Shown: positions 8,423-17,457 of the stretch, piece by piece
How the letters are laid out: each line of letters starts with the position of its first letter
Position numbering within the stretch: the first letter of the stretch is position 1
Source: an uncultured Muribaculaceae bacterium
GTDB lineage: Bacteria > Bacteroidota > Bacteroidia > Bacteroidales > Muribaculaceae
Reading direction: 5' to 3'
Length of the DNA stretch: 64,000 bases
Assembly: GCA_910587075.1 (NCBI GenBank)
Contig: CAJUKE010000008.1
Span: 12,430 to 76,429 of the forward strand
Made by a program: the position numbers and the translations under genes
The notes under the pieces: generated by a model
What the model saw: only the letters and a program-made list of their open reading frames with translations
The model's database searches: none
What the model was told of the DNA's origin: nothing

Positions 8423-8608
8423 ATGATGTGGATCGCCATAGGCTGCCTGATTGTCGGCCTCATATTGCTCATAACCATGTTCGCGTGGAACTCCGCTTCC
8501 ATCAAATCGCCTTCGAGACGCGCCTTATTCCAAAAATGGCACGGCACGCTACAGATCTCCTATCTGGTGCTGTTTATGGCATCGGCGGTCCTTTTCCTGA
8601 TCTGGTGA
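8423..8608 (+). CDS. small two-span membrane protein, function unknown
   Basis: A 61-residue protein with two hydrophobic helices (about residues 3-22 and 43-60) joined by a short basic loop (SIKSPSRRALFQKWHG). It is too short for family assignment. It is followed within ten bases by a GC stem-loop with a TATTTTG tail, which supports a real short transcription unit. No clear promoter was found. An alternative start at 8426 removes one residue. Confidence 0.5.
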   Translation: MMWIAIGCLIVGLILLITMFAWNSASIKSPSRRALFQKWHGTLQISYLVLFMASAVLFLIW

Positions 8609-8615
8609 CACGGCG

Positions 8616-8640
8616 GCGCGGCGCCCGCCGCGCTATTTTG
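8616..8640 (+). terminator. short terminator after the small membrane protein
   Basis: GCGCGGC (8616-8622) pairs with GCCGCGC (8627-8633), followed by TATTTTG. Confidence 0.5.
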
Positions 8641-8652
8641 TTGATAAACTTA

Positions 8653-8684
8653 TTTGCTTACCCCGCGGAATTGGCGTAATTTTG
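8653..8684 (+). promoter_or_regulatory. purT promoter
   Basis: TTTG (8653-8656), 20-base spacer, TAATTTTG (8677-8684); 25 bases before the purT ATG. Confidence 0.75.
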
Positions 8685-8709
8685 TAGTACGAATTCAATC
8701 ACTGCAATT

Positions 8710-9900
8710 ATGACCAAGATCGGATCAGTAATGACCCCAGTAGGCCGCAAAGCCATGTTGCTCGGCAGCGGCGAGTTAGGTAAAGAAGTAGCTTTAGAAC
8801 TGCAGCGCTACGGCGTGGAAGTGGTGGCCTGCGACAAATACGCCGGAGCCCCGGCGATGCAGGTGGCCCACCGCTCGCGCGTATTCAACATGCTCGACCC
8901 CGAAGCGCTCCGCTCGGCTATCGAGGAGGAACGCCCCGATCATATAATACCCGAGGTTGAGGCGATTGCCACCCCCGAACTGCTCAAACTCGAAGAGAAG
9001 GGCTTCAACGTGACCCCGACGGCCCGCGCCGCGTGGCTCACGATGAACCGCGAGGGGATCCGCCGCCTCGCCGCCGAGGAGCTGGGCCTCCCGACCTCGC
9101 GCTACCGCTTCGCGTCGGGCCGCGAGGAGTTCGACAAGGCCATCGAGGAAATCGGCCTCCCCTGCGTGGTAAAGCCCGTGATGAGCTCGTCGGGCCACGG
9201 CCAGTCGACCATACGCCGCCCCGAACAGATTGACGCCGCCTGGAAGGAAGCCCAGGAGGGGGGCCGCGCCGGCGCCGGCCGCGTGATTGTCGAAGGGTTC
9301 GTTGATTTCGACTACGAAATCACACTCCTTACCGTCCGCTCCGTTTCCGGGACAACATACTGCGAACCGATAGGCCACATACAGGTCGACGGCGACTACC
9401 GCGAGTCGTGGCAGCCGCAGCCGATGAGCGCCAAGGCGCTCGAACGCGCCCGCGAAATCGCCAAGAAGGTGACCGACGCCCTCGGCGGCTACGGCATCTT
9501 CGGCGTCGAGCTTTTCGTCAAGGGCGACGATGTGATATTCAGCGAGGTTTCGCCCCGCCCCCACGACACCGGCATGGTTACGATGATTTCGCAGGACCTC
9601 AGCGAGTTCGGGCTCCACGCCCGCGCGCTGCTCGGGCTCCCCGTGCCTTCGATCCGCTTCTACAGCCCGTCGGCTTCCCGCGCCATCGTGGTAGAGGGTG
9701 ACACCGACAAGGTCGAGTTCGACAACCTTGAGGAGGTTCTGGCCGAGGAGGGTGTGCAGATGCGCATCTTCGGCAAGCCCGAAATCAAGGGGCACCGCCG
9801 CATGGGAGTGATCCTCGCGACGGCCGACACCCTCGACGAGGCCCGCGCCAAAGCTCTCCGCGCCTACGACAAACTGAAAGTGAACGTTCTGCCCCGCTAA
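8710..9900 (+). CDS. purT: formate-dependent phosphoribosylglycinamide formyltransferase
   Basis: A 396-residue ATP-grasp enzyme of normal PurT length. Visible motifs are LLGSGELGKEVALELQR at the N-terminus, IIPEVEAIAT, VKPVMSSSGHGQS (ATP-grasp loop), and EVSPRPHDTGMVTMISQDLS, which is nearly invariant in PurT. It makes formyl-GAR from GAR, formate and ATP, replacing the folate-dependent PurN step of purine synthesis. It has a well-formed promoter. The porin gene begins six bases after the stop, so the two are likely cotranscribed although their functions look unrelated. Confidence 0.97.
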   Translation: MTKIGSVMTPVGRKAMLLGSGELGKEVALELQRYGVEVVACDKYAGAPAMQVAHRSRVFNMLDPEALRSAIEEERPDHIIPEVEAIATPELLKLEEKGFNVTPTARAAWLTMNREGIRRLAAEELGLPTSRYRFASGREEFDKAIEEIGLPCVVKPVMSSSGHGQSTIRRPEQIDAAWKEAQEGGRAGAGRVIVEGFVDFDYEITLLTVRSVSGTTYCEPIGHIQVDGDYRESWQPQPMSAKALERAREIAKKVTDALGGYGIFGVELFVKGDDVIFSEVSPRPHDTGMVTMISQDLSEFGLHARALLGLPVPSIRFYSPSASRAIVVEGDTDKVEFDNLEEVLAEEGVQMRIFGKPEIKGHRRMGVILATADTLDEARAKALRAYDKLKVNVLPR

Positions 9901-9906
9901 CCGGCG

Positions 9907-10965
9907 ATGAACAGCATACGACATTTATCTTCGGCGGGGCTGATGGCCCTGTCGCTGCTCTCCGCGCCCTCGGCGGCCTCGGCCACCGGGAGCGCGGAGC
10001 AAGCCGTAAATGAGGAGAAAGTCGACATCGTGCCGAAAATCCACGGCGTGGTCCGCACCCGCTACGAGGGGGAGTGGAGCGACTCGGAGGAGTGGCGCCA
10101 CCGCTTCCAGGTGCGCAACGCCCGCCTTTCGGTCGAAGGCAAGATTATACGGCAGGTCGACTACCTAATACGCATCGACGCCTGCGACCGCGGCGTGATG
10201 AAGATTCTCGACGCTTACGCGCAATGGACCTTCCCCAAATCGTGGAGGGTGCGCGCCGGGCAGTTCAGGGTGCCGTTCGGCATCGACCTGTTCCGCGCGC
10301 CGGGCACTTACATCTTCGCCAACCGCTCGTTCGTGGGTAAGAATCTGGCCAACGTGCGCGAGGTCGGAGTCCAGGGTGGCTATTACGGCAAACCGGGCCT
10401 GCCGCTGACTGTCGAGGCCGGAGTGTTCAACTCCAAGTCGATGGGTAACCACGATGTGTGGCAGTCGGCGCTCGACTACGCCGCCAAGGCTGCCTGGAGG
10501 CCCGGAGGGTTCGTCGTCTCGGCATCGTACCTTTCGATGAAGCCCTACGGGGTGAGGATGAACCTCGTCGATGGCACCTTCGGATGGCACGGCGCCGGAC
10601 TCACCGCCGAGGCCGAATACCAGCACAAGCACTACGAGCGCGCCGACCTGGCCGACACCGACGCCTGGAGCGTGTTCGCCTCATATGCGATACCGCTGAA
10701 GAAGACGGTGTTCGACAACATCTCCTTCCAGGGGCGTTTCGACTCAATGACCGCCAACTCCAACGGCCGCCCCGACGACGGAGCGCTTGACTACGACGAG
10801 CCGTCGCGCCGACGCCTGACGCTCGGCACCCAGCTTGAATACCTCCGCTCGCCGCTGAGAGTGGCGCTGCGCTTGAACTACGAGAAATATTTCTACGACT
10901 CGGGAGTGGAAGCGCCCGCCGGTGGCCGCGACAAACTGGTGGCCGAATTCATTGTCAAGTTTTAA
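9907..10965 (+). CDS. phosphate-selective porin O/P family outer-membrane protein
   Basis: A 352-residue protein with a signal peptide (hydrophobic to about residue 27, ASA cleavage region) and a beta-barrel body ending VAEFIVKF with a terminal aromatic, as outer-membrane barrels do. The segments RNARLSVEGKIIRQVDYLIRID and GQFRVPFGIDLFRAPGTY resemble OprO/OprP-type porins of Bacteroidota. Substrate is unknown; the family name does not prove phosphate selectivity. It follows purT by six bases and precedes dnaG by 51. Confidence 0.8.
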   Translation: MNSIRHLSSAGLMALSLLSAPSAASATGSAEQAVNEEKVDIVPKIHGVVRTRYEGEWSDSEEWRHRFQVRNARLSVEGKIIRQVDYLIRIDACDRGVMKILDAYAQWTFPKSWRVRAGQFRVPFGIDLFRAPGTYIFANRSFVGKNLANVREVGVQGGYYGKPGLPLTVEAGVFNSKSMGNHDVWQSALDYAAKAAWRPGGFVVSASYLSMKPYGVRMNLVDGTFGWHGAGLTAEAEYQHKHYERADLADTDAWSVFASYAIPLKKTVFDNISFQGRFDSMTANSNGRPDDGALDYDEPSRRRLTLGTQLEYLRSPLRVALRLNYEKYFYDSGVEAPAGGRDKLVAEFIVKF

Positions 10966-11016
10966 TTCAACGCCTGATACAAACCCAGCCTTACATATTC
11001 CAGACAGAACACTTAA

Positions 11017-13284
11017 ATGAGCAAAGGCCTTATCGACCGGGAAACCGTGCAACGGATCATTGACACCGCCAACATCGTAGAGGTGGTGTCGGACTTCGTC
11101 AACCTCAAACGCAAGGGGGCGAACTATATGGGGCTGTGCCCGTTCCACAACGAGCGCACCCCGTCGTTCTCCGTATCCCCGTCGAAAGGCATCTGCAAGT
11201 GTTTCAGTTGCGGAAAGGGTGGTAGCCCGGTCAACTTCCTGATGGAGCTGGAGCAGATGACCTTCAACGAGGCGCTGCGCTGGCTGGCGAAAAAGTACCA
11301 CATCGAGATCCAGGAGCGCGAGATGAGCGACGACGAACGCCGCGAGCAGACCGAGCGCCAGGGGATGATGGAGGTAAACGACTTCGCCATGCGCCATTTC
11401 GAGGCGAATATGGCCGACACCCCCGACGGCCGAGAGATCGGCCTGGCCTATTTCCGCGAGCGCGGCATCAACGACTGGGCCATAAAGCGGTTCCACCTCG
11501 GTTACGCGCTCCAGAAGAGCACCGACCTCTACGAGGCGGCAAAGGCCAAGGGTTACAACGAGAAGTTCCTGCTCGACACGGGGCTATGCTCCAAGGGTGA
11601 CCACGGGGTCTACGACCGTTTCCGCGGCCGCGTGATCTACCCTGTGTTCACCATGTCGGGCAAGGTGGTCGCATTCGGCGGGCGCACGCTCCGCACCGAC
11701 AAGTCGGTGGCGAAGTACGTCAACTCCCCCGAGTCTATAATATACTCCAAGAGCCGCGAGCTCTACGGCCTCTACCAGGCCAAGCAGGCGATCGTGAAAC
11801 AGGACAAGTGCATCCTGGTCGAAGGGTATATGGACGTGATCTCGATGCACCAGAGCGGCATCGAGAACGTGGTCGCATCCTCCGGCACCTCCCTCACCGA
11901 TGGGCAGATACGCCTGATCCACCGCTTCACGGAGAACGTGACCGTGATCTACGACTCCGACGCCGCGGGCATCAAGGCTTCGCTGCGAGGCATCGACATG
12001 CTTCTGGCCGAAGGGCTCAACATCAAGGTGCTGCTGCTCCCCGAGGGTGACGACCCCGACTCGTTCGCTCAGAGCCACTCGTCGACCGAAGTCGAGGAGT
12101 ATATCAAGGCCAACGAGGTCGATTTCATCCATTTCAAAAGCCGGATTCTGCTCGACGACTGCGCCGACGACCCCATAAAGAGGTCAAAGGCCGTGGGCGA
12201 CATCGTGCGCTCCATAGCCGCCATACCCGTGGAGCTGACGCGCACCATATATATCCAGCAGTGCTCGCAGCGCTTCGGCATCGACGAGGGGGTGCTCACC
12301 CGCGCCGTCGCCGCCGACCTCGCTAAACGCCGCGAGCAGAACGCCGCCGACCGTCGCCGCTCCGCCGCCGTCGACTCTATTAAGAACGGCCCCGGCGCGG
12401 CCGAGGCTGACGCGGCCGAAGCCGCCGCTCTCGCCGCCGAAGAGGAGGCCGACCGTCTCGCGGCGCGGCAGAGCGCGACCCCTGCCCCGGCAAGCCAGGC
12501 CGACCACCGGGCCGCCATGCTCGCCCCCCGCGAACGTGAGCTGCTGCGCCTGGTGCTGAAATACGGCATGCTCGACCTCGGGCAGCAGTTCGACGAGGAG
12601 GGCACGCCCCGGGAGTTCGTGAAGGTGATCGACTTCGTGGCCGACGACCTCGCCGCCGACGGCATAGGTTTCTCCAACGAGGTGTACCTCGCCATTTTCA
12701 ACCAGGCGCTGGAGTTGCGCCGCTCCGGGTGGGAATCAGCGGCGGCTGAGTTCGAGAAAACCGCGGCGGCGCGCCGCGAGGAGTTCGTCGCAGCCGGAAT
12801 CGGCGAAATCCGCGATACGGCCCAGGATATGGCCGAAATCTCCATCCGCGAAAAGCGGCTGCGGCAGAACGCCGACTCGCTATACGCCGACGATATCAGG
12901 GGCTTCGCCCTCGCGTTCCTGGAGAAGCACCTGGCCTCGTCGCCCGACGACCGCGTGCGCCGCATCACAACCGACCTCGTGATCGAGAAGCACCAGCTGA
13001 GCAAAATCTATTTCAAGAACAACACCAAGGTGGAGACCGAGGAGGACCGCCTCGACCAGATCGTGCCCCAGGCCCTCATAGCGCTCAAATACGACGTGGC
13101 GCGGCTGAACTTCTACGATATCAAGCAACAGATAAGCGACATCCAGAGCCGCCCGGGCTACGACCTCCGCGAGGTGCTCGAACTGATGGGGCGCCAGCAG
13201 AAATGGCAGGCGTTCTGCGCCTCGCTGGCCGAGCATATCGGCGAGCGCGTCTACGAGCCCCTGCGCCTCCCCCGCCGCAAATAA
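11017..13284 (+). CDS. dnaG: DNA primase
   Basis: A 755-residue primase. The CHC2 zinc finger has C41, H44, C62 and C65 (CPFH ... CFSC). The core follows with the TOPRIM motifs LVEGYMDV and YDSDAAGIKASLRG, then a C-terminal helicase-interaction region. It is longer than most primases (about 600-660 residues) because of an Ala/Glu/Arg-rich insert at about residues 445-500 and a long C-terminal region. It synthesises RNA primers at the replication fork. The start at 11017 gives the expected N-terminus just before the zinc finger. Confidence 0.97.
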   Translation: MSKGLIDRETVQRIIDTANIVEVVSDFVNLKRKGANYMGLCPFHNERTPSFSVSPSKGICKCFSCGKGGSPVNFLMELEQMTFNEALRWLAKKYHIEIQEREMSDDERREQTERQGMMEVNDFAMRHFEANMADTPDGREIGLAYFRERGINDWAIKRFHLGYALQKSTDLYEAAKAKGYNEKFLLDTGLCSKGDHGVYDRFRGRVIYPVFTMSGKVVAFGGRTLRTDKSVAKYVNSPESIIYSKSRELYGLYQAKQAIVKQDKCILVEGYMDVISMHQSGIENVVASSGTSLTDGQIRLIHRFTENVTVIYDSDAAGIKASLRGIDMLLAEGLNIKVLLLPEGDDPDSFAQSHSSTEVEEYIKANEVDFIHFKSRILLDDCADDPIKRSKAVGDIVRSIAAIPVELTRTIYIQQCSQRFGIDEGVLTRAVAADLAKRREQNAADRRRSAAVDSIKNGPGAAEADAAEAAALAAEEEADRLAARQSATPAPASQADHRAAMLAPRERELLRLVLKYGMLDLGQQFDEEGTPREFVKVIDFVADDLAADGIGFSNEVYLAIFNQALELRRSGWESAAAEFEKTAAARREEFVAAGIGEIRDTAQDMAEISIREKRLRQNADSLYADDIRGFALAFLEKHLASSPDDRVRRITTDLVIEKHQLSKIYFKNNTKVETEEDRLDQIVPQALIALKYDVARLNFYDIKQQISDIQSRPGYDLREVLELMGRQQKWQAFCASLAEHIGERVYEPLRLPRRK

Positions 13285-13338
13285 CCGGGGGCGCGCGGCT
13301 TTTTTGGCGCGCGGCTCGCTATTATGGGAAAATTTGTG

Positions 13339-13346
13339 TAACTTTG
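13339..13346 (+). promoter_or_regulatory. -7 element for the Fur-family gene
   Basis: TAACTTTG, 93 bases before the start of the regulator; the -33 box is unclear. Confidence 0.45.
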
Positions 13347-13439
13347 CGGAAGAATCGCCAGGGCGCGAGGCTCCACAGCCCGGCCCGGGACCCCGACCCG
13401 CCGAAGCGGGCGGGGCGGCGAAACAACCATCCGTCTGAT

Positions 13440-13943
13440 ATGGCCGAAAACAACCACGACCACCAGCTCCCGCAGGCCAAGGCCCGGCTCGCGGAGTACC
13501 TGAAAAAACAGAAAATGCGACGCACGCCGGAGAGGCTCGCCATTCTGGAGAAGGCTTTCTCCACCGGCAAGCACTTCTACGCCGACGAGCTGTACAACAT
13601 ACTGGAGGCCGACGGTTACCACGTCAGCCGGTCGACGCTCTACGCCTCGCTGCAGGTGCTCGTCGACGCCGGGCTGCTGCTGCGCCACCAGTTCGGCAAC
13701 CAGCCGGCGCAGTACGAGCGGGCCACCCTCGGGGGGAAGGAGCCCCACCTCCACCTGGTGTGCACCTCGTGCGGCAGCGTGAAGGAGCAGCGCGAGCCGG
13801 CGCTACCCCCCGAAATCACAGCCCACAAATTCCCCCGCTTCCAACCCTCCCATTTCTCGCTCTACGTCTACGGCATCTGCTCCAGGTGCCAGCGCAAGCT
13901 GCGCCGCCAGGGGGGCGCGGGACCCCATCCCAAACAACCGTGA
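13440..13943 (+). CDS. Fur-family transcriptional regulator
   Basis: A 167-residue regulator. A winged-helix domain comes first (MRRTPERLAILEKAF, YHVSRSTLYASLQVL), then the dimerisation domain with HLHLVCTSCG (metal site and first CxxC) and a second pair CSRC near the end. The two cysteine pairs are the structural zinc site of Fur/Zur/PerR proteins. Which metal or signal it senses cannot be told from sequence. An upstream in-frame extension lacks family similarity, so the ATG at 13440 is used. It lies just before purA, an arrangement also seen in other Bacteroidales. Confidence 0.9.
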   Translation: MAENNHDHQLPQAKARLAEYLKKQKMRRTPERLAILEKAFSTGKHFYADELYNILEADGYHVSRSTLYASLQVLVDAGLLLRHQFGNQPAQYERATLGGKEPHLHLVCTSCGSVKEQREPALPPEITAHKFPRFQPSHFSLYVYGICSRCQRKLRRQGGAGPHPKQP

Positions 13944-13992
13944 GAATCATCACAATATCACATAAACAGATCTAAGCAACCTACAACAGATT

Positions 13993-15267
13993 ATGAAAGC
14001 TGACGTTTTGCTCGGCCTCCAATGGGGCGACGAAGGTAAAGGTAAGGTGGTCGACGTGCTGACCCCGCGCTACGATGCCGTGGCCCGTTTCCAGGGTGGC
14101 CCCAACGCAGGACACACCCTTGAGTTCGACGGCAAGAAATTCGTGCTCCGCTCCATCCCCTCGGGCGTGTTCCAGAACCGCAGCCTCAACATCATAGGCA
14201 ACGGCGTGGTGCTCGACCCGGTGCTCTTCGCCGCCGAGGCCCGCGACCTCGAAACCGCCGGGGTACCCCTCAAGGACAACCTCAAGATTTCGCGCAAGGC
14301 CCACCTCATCCTCCCGACCCACCGCCTGATCGACGCCGCCAGCGAAAAGGCCAAAGGTGGCGCCAAAATCGGCACCACCGGCAAGGGTATCGGCCCCACA
14401 TACACCGACAAGACCGCCCGCAACGGCCTCCGCGTGGGCGACATCGCCGACAACTTCGAGGAGAAGTACGCCACCCTCAAGGCGCTCCACCTCAGCCGCC
14501 TGGCGTCGCTCGGCGCCACACCCGACCCCGAGCTGCTCGCCCGCCTCGAAAAGGAATGGATGGAAGCCATCGAGTACCTCGCCGAGTTCGAGATAGTCGA
14601 CGGCGAGTACCTCGTCAACGGTCTGCTCCGCGAGGGCAAGAGCGTGCTCTGCGAGGGCGCCCAGGGCACGATGCTCGACGTCGATTTCGGCTCGTACCCC
14701 TTCGTGACCTCCTCCAACACCGTGTGCGCCGGCGCTTGCGTGGGCCTCGGCATCGCCCCCAACCGCATCGGCGAGGTCTACGGTATCTTCAAGGCATACT
14801 GCACCCGCGTGGGCAGCGGCCCCTTCCCCACCGAGCTTTTCGACGAGACCGGCAAGCGCATCCGCGACCTCGGCCATGAATACGGCGCCGTAACCGGCCG
14901 CGAACGCCGCTGCGGCTGGATCGACCTCGTGGCCCTCAAATACGCCATCATGGTCAACGGCGTCACCCGCCTGATCATGATGAAGAGCGACGTGCTCGAC
15001 GACTTCGACGAGCTCAAAGCCTGCGTGGCCTACAAGATCGACGGCAAGGAGACAGACCAGTTCCCCTACTCCATCGCCGACGGCACCATCGAGCCGGTCT
15101 ACACCACCCTCCCCGGCTGGAAGTCGCCCCTCACCGCCGTCACCTCCGAGGAGCAGTTCCCCGAGAACTTCAAGGCTTACATCGCCTTCCTCGAAAAGGA
15201 ACTCTCCACGCCGATCACCATCGTCTCCGTCGGCCCCGACCGCACCCAGACCATCATCCGCAAGTAA
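13993..15267 (+). CDS. purA: adenylosuccinate synthetase
   Basis: A 424-residue protein with the PurA P-loop GDEGKGK at residues 12-18, GGPNAGHT, GTTGKGIGPTYTDK, LCEGAQGTMLDVDFGSYPFV and TGRERRCGW, all diagnostic. It joins IMP and aspartate using GTP in the first committed step to AMP. The length is standard. With purT it makes two purine genes in this window, but they are in separate transcription units. Confidence 0.98.
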   Translation: MKADVLLGLQWGDEGKGKVVDVLTPRYDAVARFQGGPNAGHTLEFDGKKFVLRSIPSGVFQNRSLNIIGNGVVLDPVLFAAEARDLETAGVPLKDNLKISRKAHLILPTHRLIDAASEKAKGGAKIGTTGKGIGPTYTDKTARNGLRVGDIADNFEEKYATLKALHLSRLASLGATPDPELLARLEKEWMEAIEYLAEFEIVDGEYLVNGLLREGKSVLCEGAQGTMLDVDFGSYPFVTSSNTVCAGACVGLGIAPNRIGEVYGIFKAYCTRVGSGPFPTELFDETGKRIRDLGHEYGAVTGRERRCGWIDLVALKYAIMVNGVTRLIMMKSDVLDDFDELKACVAYKIDGKETDQFPYSIADGTIEPVYTTLPGWKSPLTAVTSEEQFPENFKAYIAFLEKELSTPITIVSVGPDRTQTIIRK

Positions 15268-15292
15268 GAGCTTGTTTTTCAATAAGCTCTTA
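15265..15292 (+). terminator. hairpin after purA
   Basis: TAAGAGCTT overlapping the stop codon pairs with AAGCTCTTA (15284-15292); the loop is T-rich. Weak as a terminator. Confidence 0.4.
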
Positions 15293-15310
15293 GAACCCGC
15301 ATAGACACTT

Positions 15311-15946
15311 ATGGAATGCGTTCTTAAAGGCAACTTCATACAGCACCTTGAGGTGACTCTCGCCCCCGGCGAGGAATTCTTCACCCAGCGAGGCGCCATC
15401 ATTTTCACCGAGGCCGGGCTCCGCAAGGAGGTCGGCCTCAATGGTTCGGGCCTCAAACGGGTGCTCCGTGCCAAGCTCTCGGGCGAGTCGCTCTTCATAA
15501 TACGCCTCTCCAACCCGACGGCCTATCCCCGCAAGGCGGTGGTAGGGAGCTCGTGCGGACTCCTCCCCGTGGCGATCGAGGGAGAGACACTCCTCTGCCA
15601 CAGCGGCGTGTTCGTGGCTTCCGACCGCCGTATGGAGGTAAGCTCCAAACTATCGTTCCGGGGTCTCTTGGGGGGCATGGGGCTCTTCCTCCAGAGAGTT
15701 TCCGGCAGCGGCACCGTCTATCTCGACTCCAAGGACTCCCCCATCGTCGTTGATCTCAGCCCTGGCGAGACCATCGAGCTTGACGAGAACCACATCATAG
15801 CCCTCCGCGGCATCGACGAAAGCCGCATGGCGGCCAACGTCTCCGCCGACAACTTCGTCGGCGGCGAAGGCTTCTCCATGCTCTCCGTCACCGGCCCCGG
15901 CCGCGTCTACGTCTCCCCCGGCTCCCTCCTTTCCCCCGCCGACTGA
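15311..15946 (+). CDS. AIM24-family protein
   Basis: A 211-residue beta-rich protein of the AIM24/TIGR00266 family. Recognisable parts are LAPGEEFFTQRGAIIFTEAG at the N-terminus, a central glycine-rich SFRGLLGGMGLFLQRVSGSGTVYL-type region, and a third beta unit ending VTGPGRVYVSPGSL. The bacterial function is not established. It starts 43 bases after purA, with only a weak hairpin between, so read-through is possible. A strong terminator follows. Confidence 0.82.
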   Translation: MECVLKGNFIQHLEVTLAPGEEFFTQRGAIIFTEAGLRKEVGLNGSGLKRVLRAKLSGESLFIIRLSNPTAYPRKAVVGSSCGLLPVAIEGETLLCHSGVFVASDRRMEVSSKLSFRGLLGGMGLFLQRVSGSGTVYLDSKDSPIVVDLSPGETIELDENHIIALRGIDESRMAANVSADNFVGGEGFSMLSVTGPGRVYVSPGSLLSPAD

Positions 15947-15964
15947 ACCCCACCAAAACGAAAG

Positions 15965-16010
15965 AAACTCCGCTAAAGAGCTGCAAATCTCTTTAGCGGA
16001 GTTTCCTTTA
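15965..16010. terminator. bidirectional terminator at the left edge of the accessory island
   Basis: AAACTCCGCTAAAGAG (15965-15980) pairs perfectly with 15989-16004; T-rich on the plus side, A-rich on the other. It separates convergent genes. Confidence 0.8.
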
Positions 16011-16034
16011 TCGTATCAGGGGCAAACAGACGCG

Positions 16035-17450
16035 CTACTTACTTCCTACGACTTTGCGGGCAGAACCATCGGAGTATCGCACAACGGCCAACCCCTCGTA
16101 ATCCTCAGCCACAGGACGCCCGTTGAGGTCAAATCTGCCGACCTCGACAACTTCATCATCAGCAACCGAAGGCTCGTCAACCGACGACATCTGCTTCAGA
16201 CTCCAGAAGTTCTTCCACACGTCATGATTCCTATAAGCATCAATCGCCTCATCAGGAACGAACACCTCGACATTGATATACTGTGCGTTTGTGAAAGCCT
16301 CGGCCGTAGGTGGTACTAACGAATGACAGATTATGGTTTTAAGATTAGGTGAATCCTTAGCTACTACCTGAACCTTATCGAGATGCTCGCCAAGTTCCAA
16401 AGTTTCAAGATACGGGAGACTCACATCATTCGATAACAAACGGTCTACAGAATACTTCTTTATAGGGAGGTTTTTTTTATCTTTTCCCCATCCCCAAAAG
16501 ATCTCAATATCTTTCCATAAACCAGCGTTGTATTCTTTTGACTTTAACTCATCAGTACCATGTTTAACAATGAGTTCCGACAATGATGAGCAAGAAGCGA
16601 ACAAATAATACCCACCTCTAAGATAGATCATCCATTCCACTGAGCCTGGAATGGTCAGACGAGGCAAAGACTCGCATCCCACAAAAGTACCACAATCTAA
16701 CTTTTTAAGTGTGTTACCTAATTCAACGCTATTCAGTTTTACACATCCTATAAACGCAAAATCGCCTAATTCTTCAACTAACGGAAGCCGTACAGCAGTC
16801 AACGACGAACAATTATTTAACGCATATACTCCTACGACCGTCGCTTGTGGAAGTTCGATTATCTCAAGAGACCGACAATTCGCAAAAGCGTAACTACCGA
16901 ACTCCGTTGCTTTCGGCAACTTGACAGATTGTAAGGCAGAGCATCCATTAAATGCAGAGTATTCGACATCTGTCACATTTGGTAATTCGGCTGCAATAAG
17001 AGCTTTACAATCCGCAAATGCAAAACCACCCAAACTTGCAACCTGCGGCAGCTCAAATGAAACAAGAGCCTTACAGCTTTTAAAGGCAGATACTCCGACA
17101 TCTGTCACCTTTGGGAAATCCGCCTTAGCAAGGGACGAGCAGTCGCTAAAAGCATAGCTCCCAATAGAAGCAATGGTAGATGCCTTGATCGAGGTGAGTT
17201 GGTCACAGCCCTCAAAGGCCGATTCCCCGATGCCTACAACACTAAGCGTGCGACCGTTATAGACAACTTCGGAGGGGATGGTGAGGTCTCCCTCGTACTT
17301 TTCATCGCCCGATGTGACTTCACAAGTCAGTTCGGTAAGCGACACGAGATTGTAGTAGAAGCCATCGACTTTGAAGTCGTAGGCGTTTGCCTGGAGGAGT
17401 GTCAGCAGCATGGCTACCAACATCCCGATCTTATTCAAGAATGTTTTCAT
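16035..17450 (-). CDS. secreted BspA-like leucine-rich repeat protein
   Basis: A 471-residue protein. A signal peptide (KTFLNKIGMLVAMLLTLL, cut near ANA) is followed from about residue 65 by repeated BspA/LRR_5 units of about 23 residues, such as GESAFEGCDQLTSI, SYAFSDCSSLAKAD and GFAFADCKALIAAEL, on to about residue 250. The last 40 residues (GRFDLNGRPVAEDYEGLAVVRYSDG) look like a degenerate Bacteroidota C-terminal sorting domain. It is probably an exported or surface protein for binding host or bacterial ligands. The ATG at 17450 places the signal peptide at the N-terminus. Base use is AT-richer than the flanking housekeeping genes. It starts seven bases after the HEPN-motif gene. Confidence 0.88.
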   Translation of the reverse strand: MKTFLNKIGMLVAMLLTLLQANAYDFKVDGFYYNLVSLTELTCEVTSGDEKYEGDLTIPSEVVYNGRTLSVVGIGESAFEGCDQLTSIKASTIASIGSYAFSDCSSLAKADFPKVTDVGVSAFKSCKALVSFELPQVASLGGFAFADCKALIAAELPNVTDVEYSAFNGCSALQSVKLPKATEFGSYAFANCRSLEIIELPQATVVGVYALNNCSSLTAVRLPLVEELGDFAFIGCVKLNSVELGNTLKKLDCGTFVGCESLPRLTIPGSVEWMIYLRGGYYLFASCSSLSELIVKHGTDELKSKEYNAGLWKDIEIFWGWGKDKKNLPIKKYSVDRLLSNDVSLPYLETLELGEHLDKVQVVAKDSPNLKTIICHSLVPPTAEAFTNAQYINVEVFVPDEAIDAYRNHDVWKNFWSLKQMSSVDEPSVADDEVVEVGRFDLNGRPVAEDYEGLAVVRYSDGSARKVVGSK

Positions 17451-17457
17451 TTGATTG

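Noticed and set aside
13287..13320. Terminator after dnaG from the GCGCGCGGC repeat
   Set aside because: The two copies are direct, not inverted; only a weak 6-bp self-pairing is possible.
13981..15513. A 510-codon minus-strand frame opposite purA
   Set aside because: Antisense shadow of purA; no family similarity.
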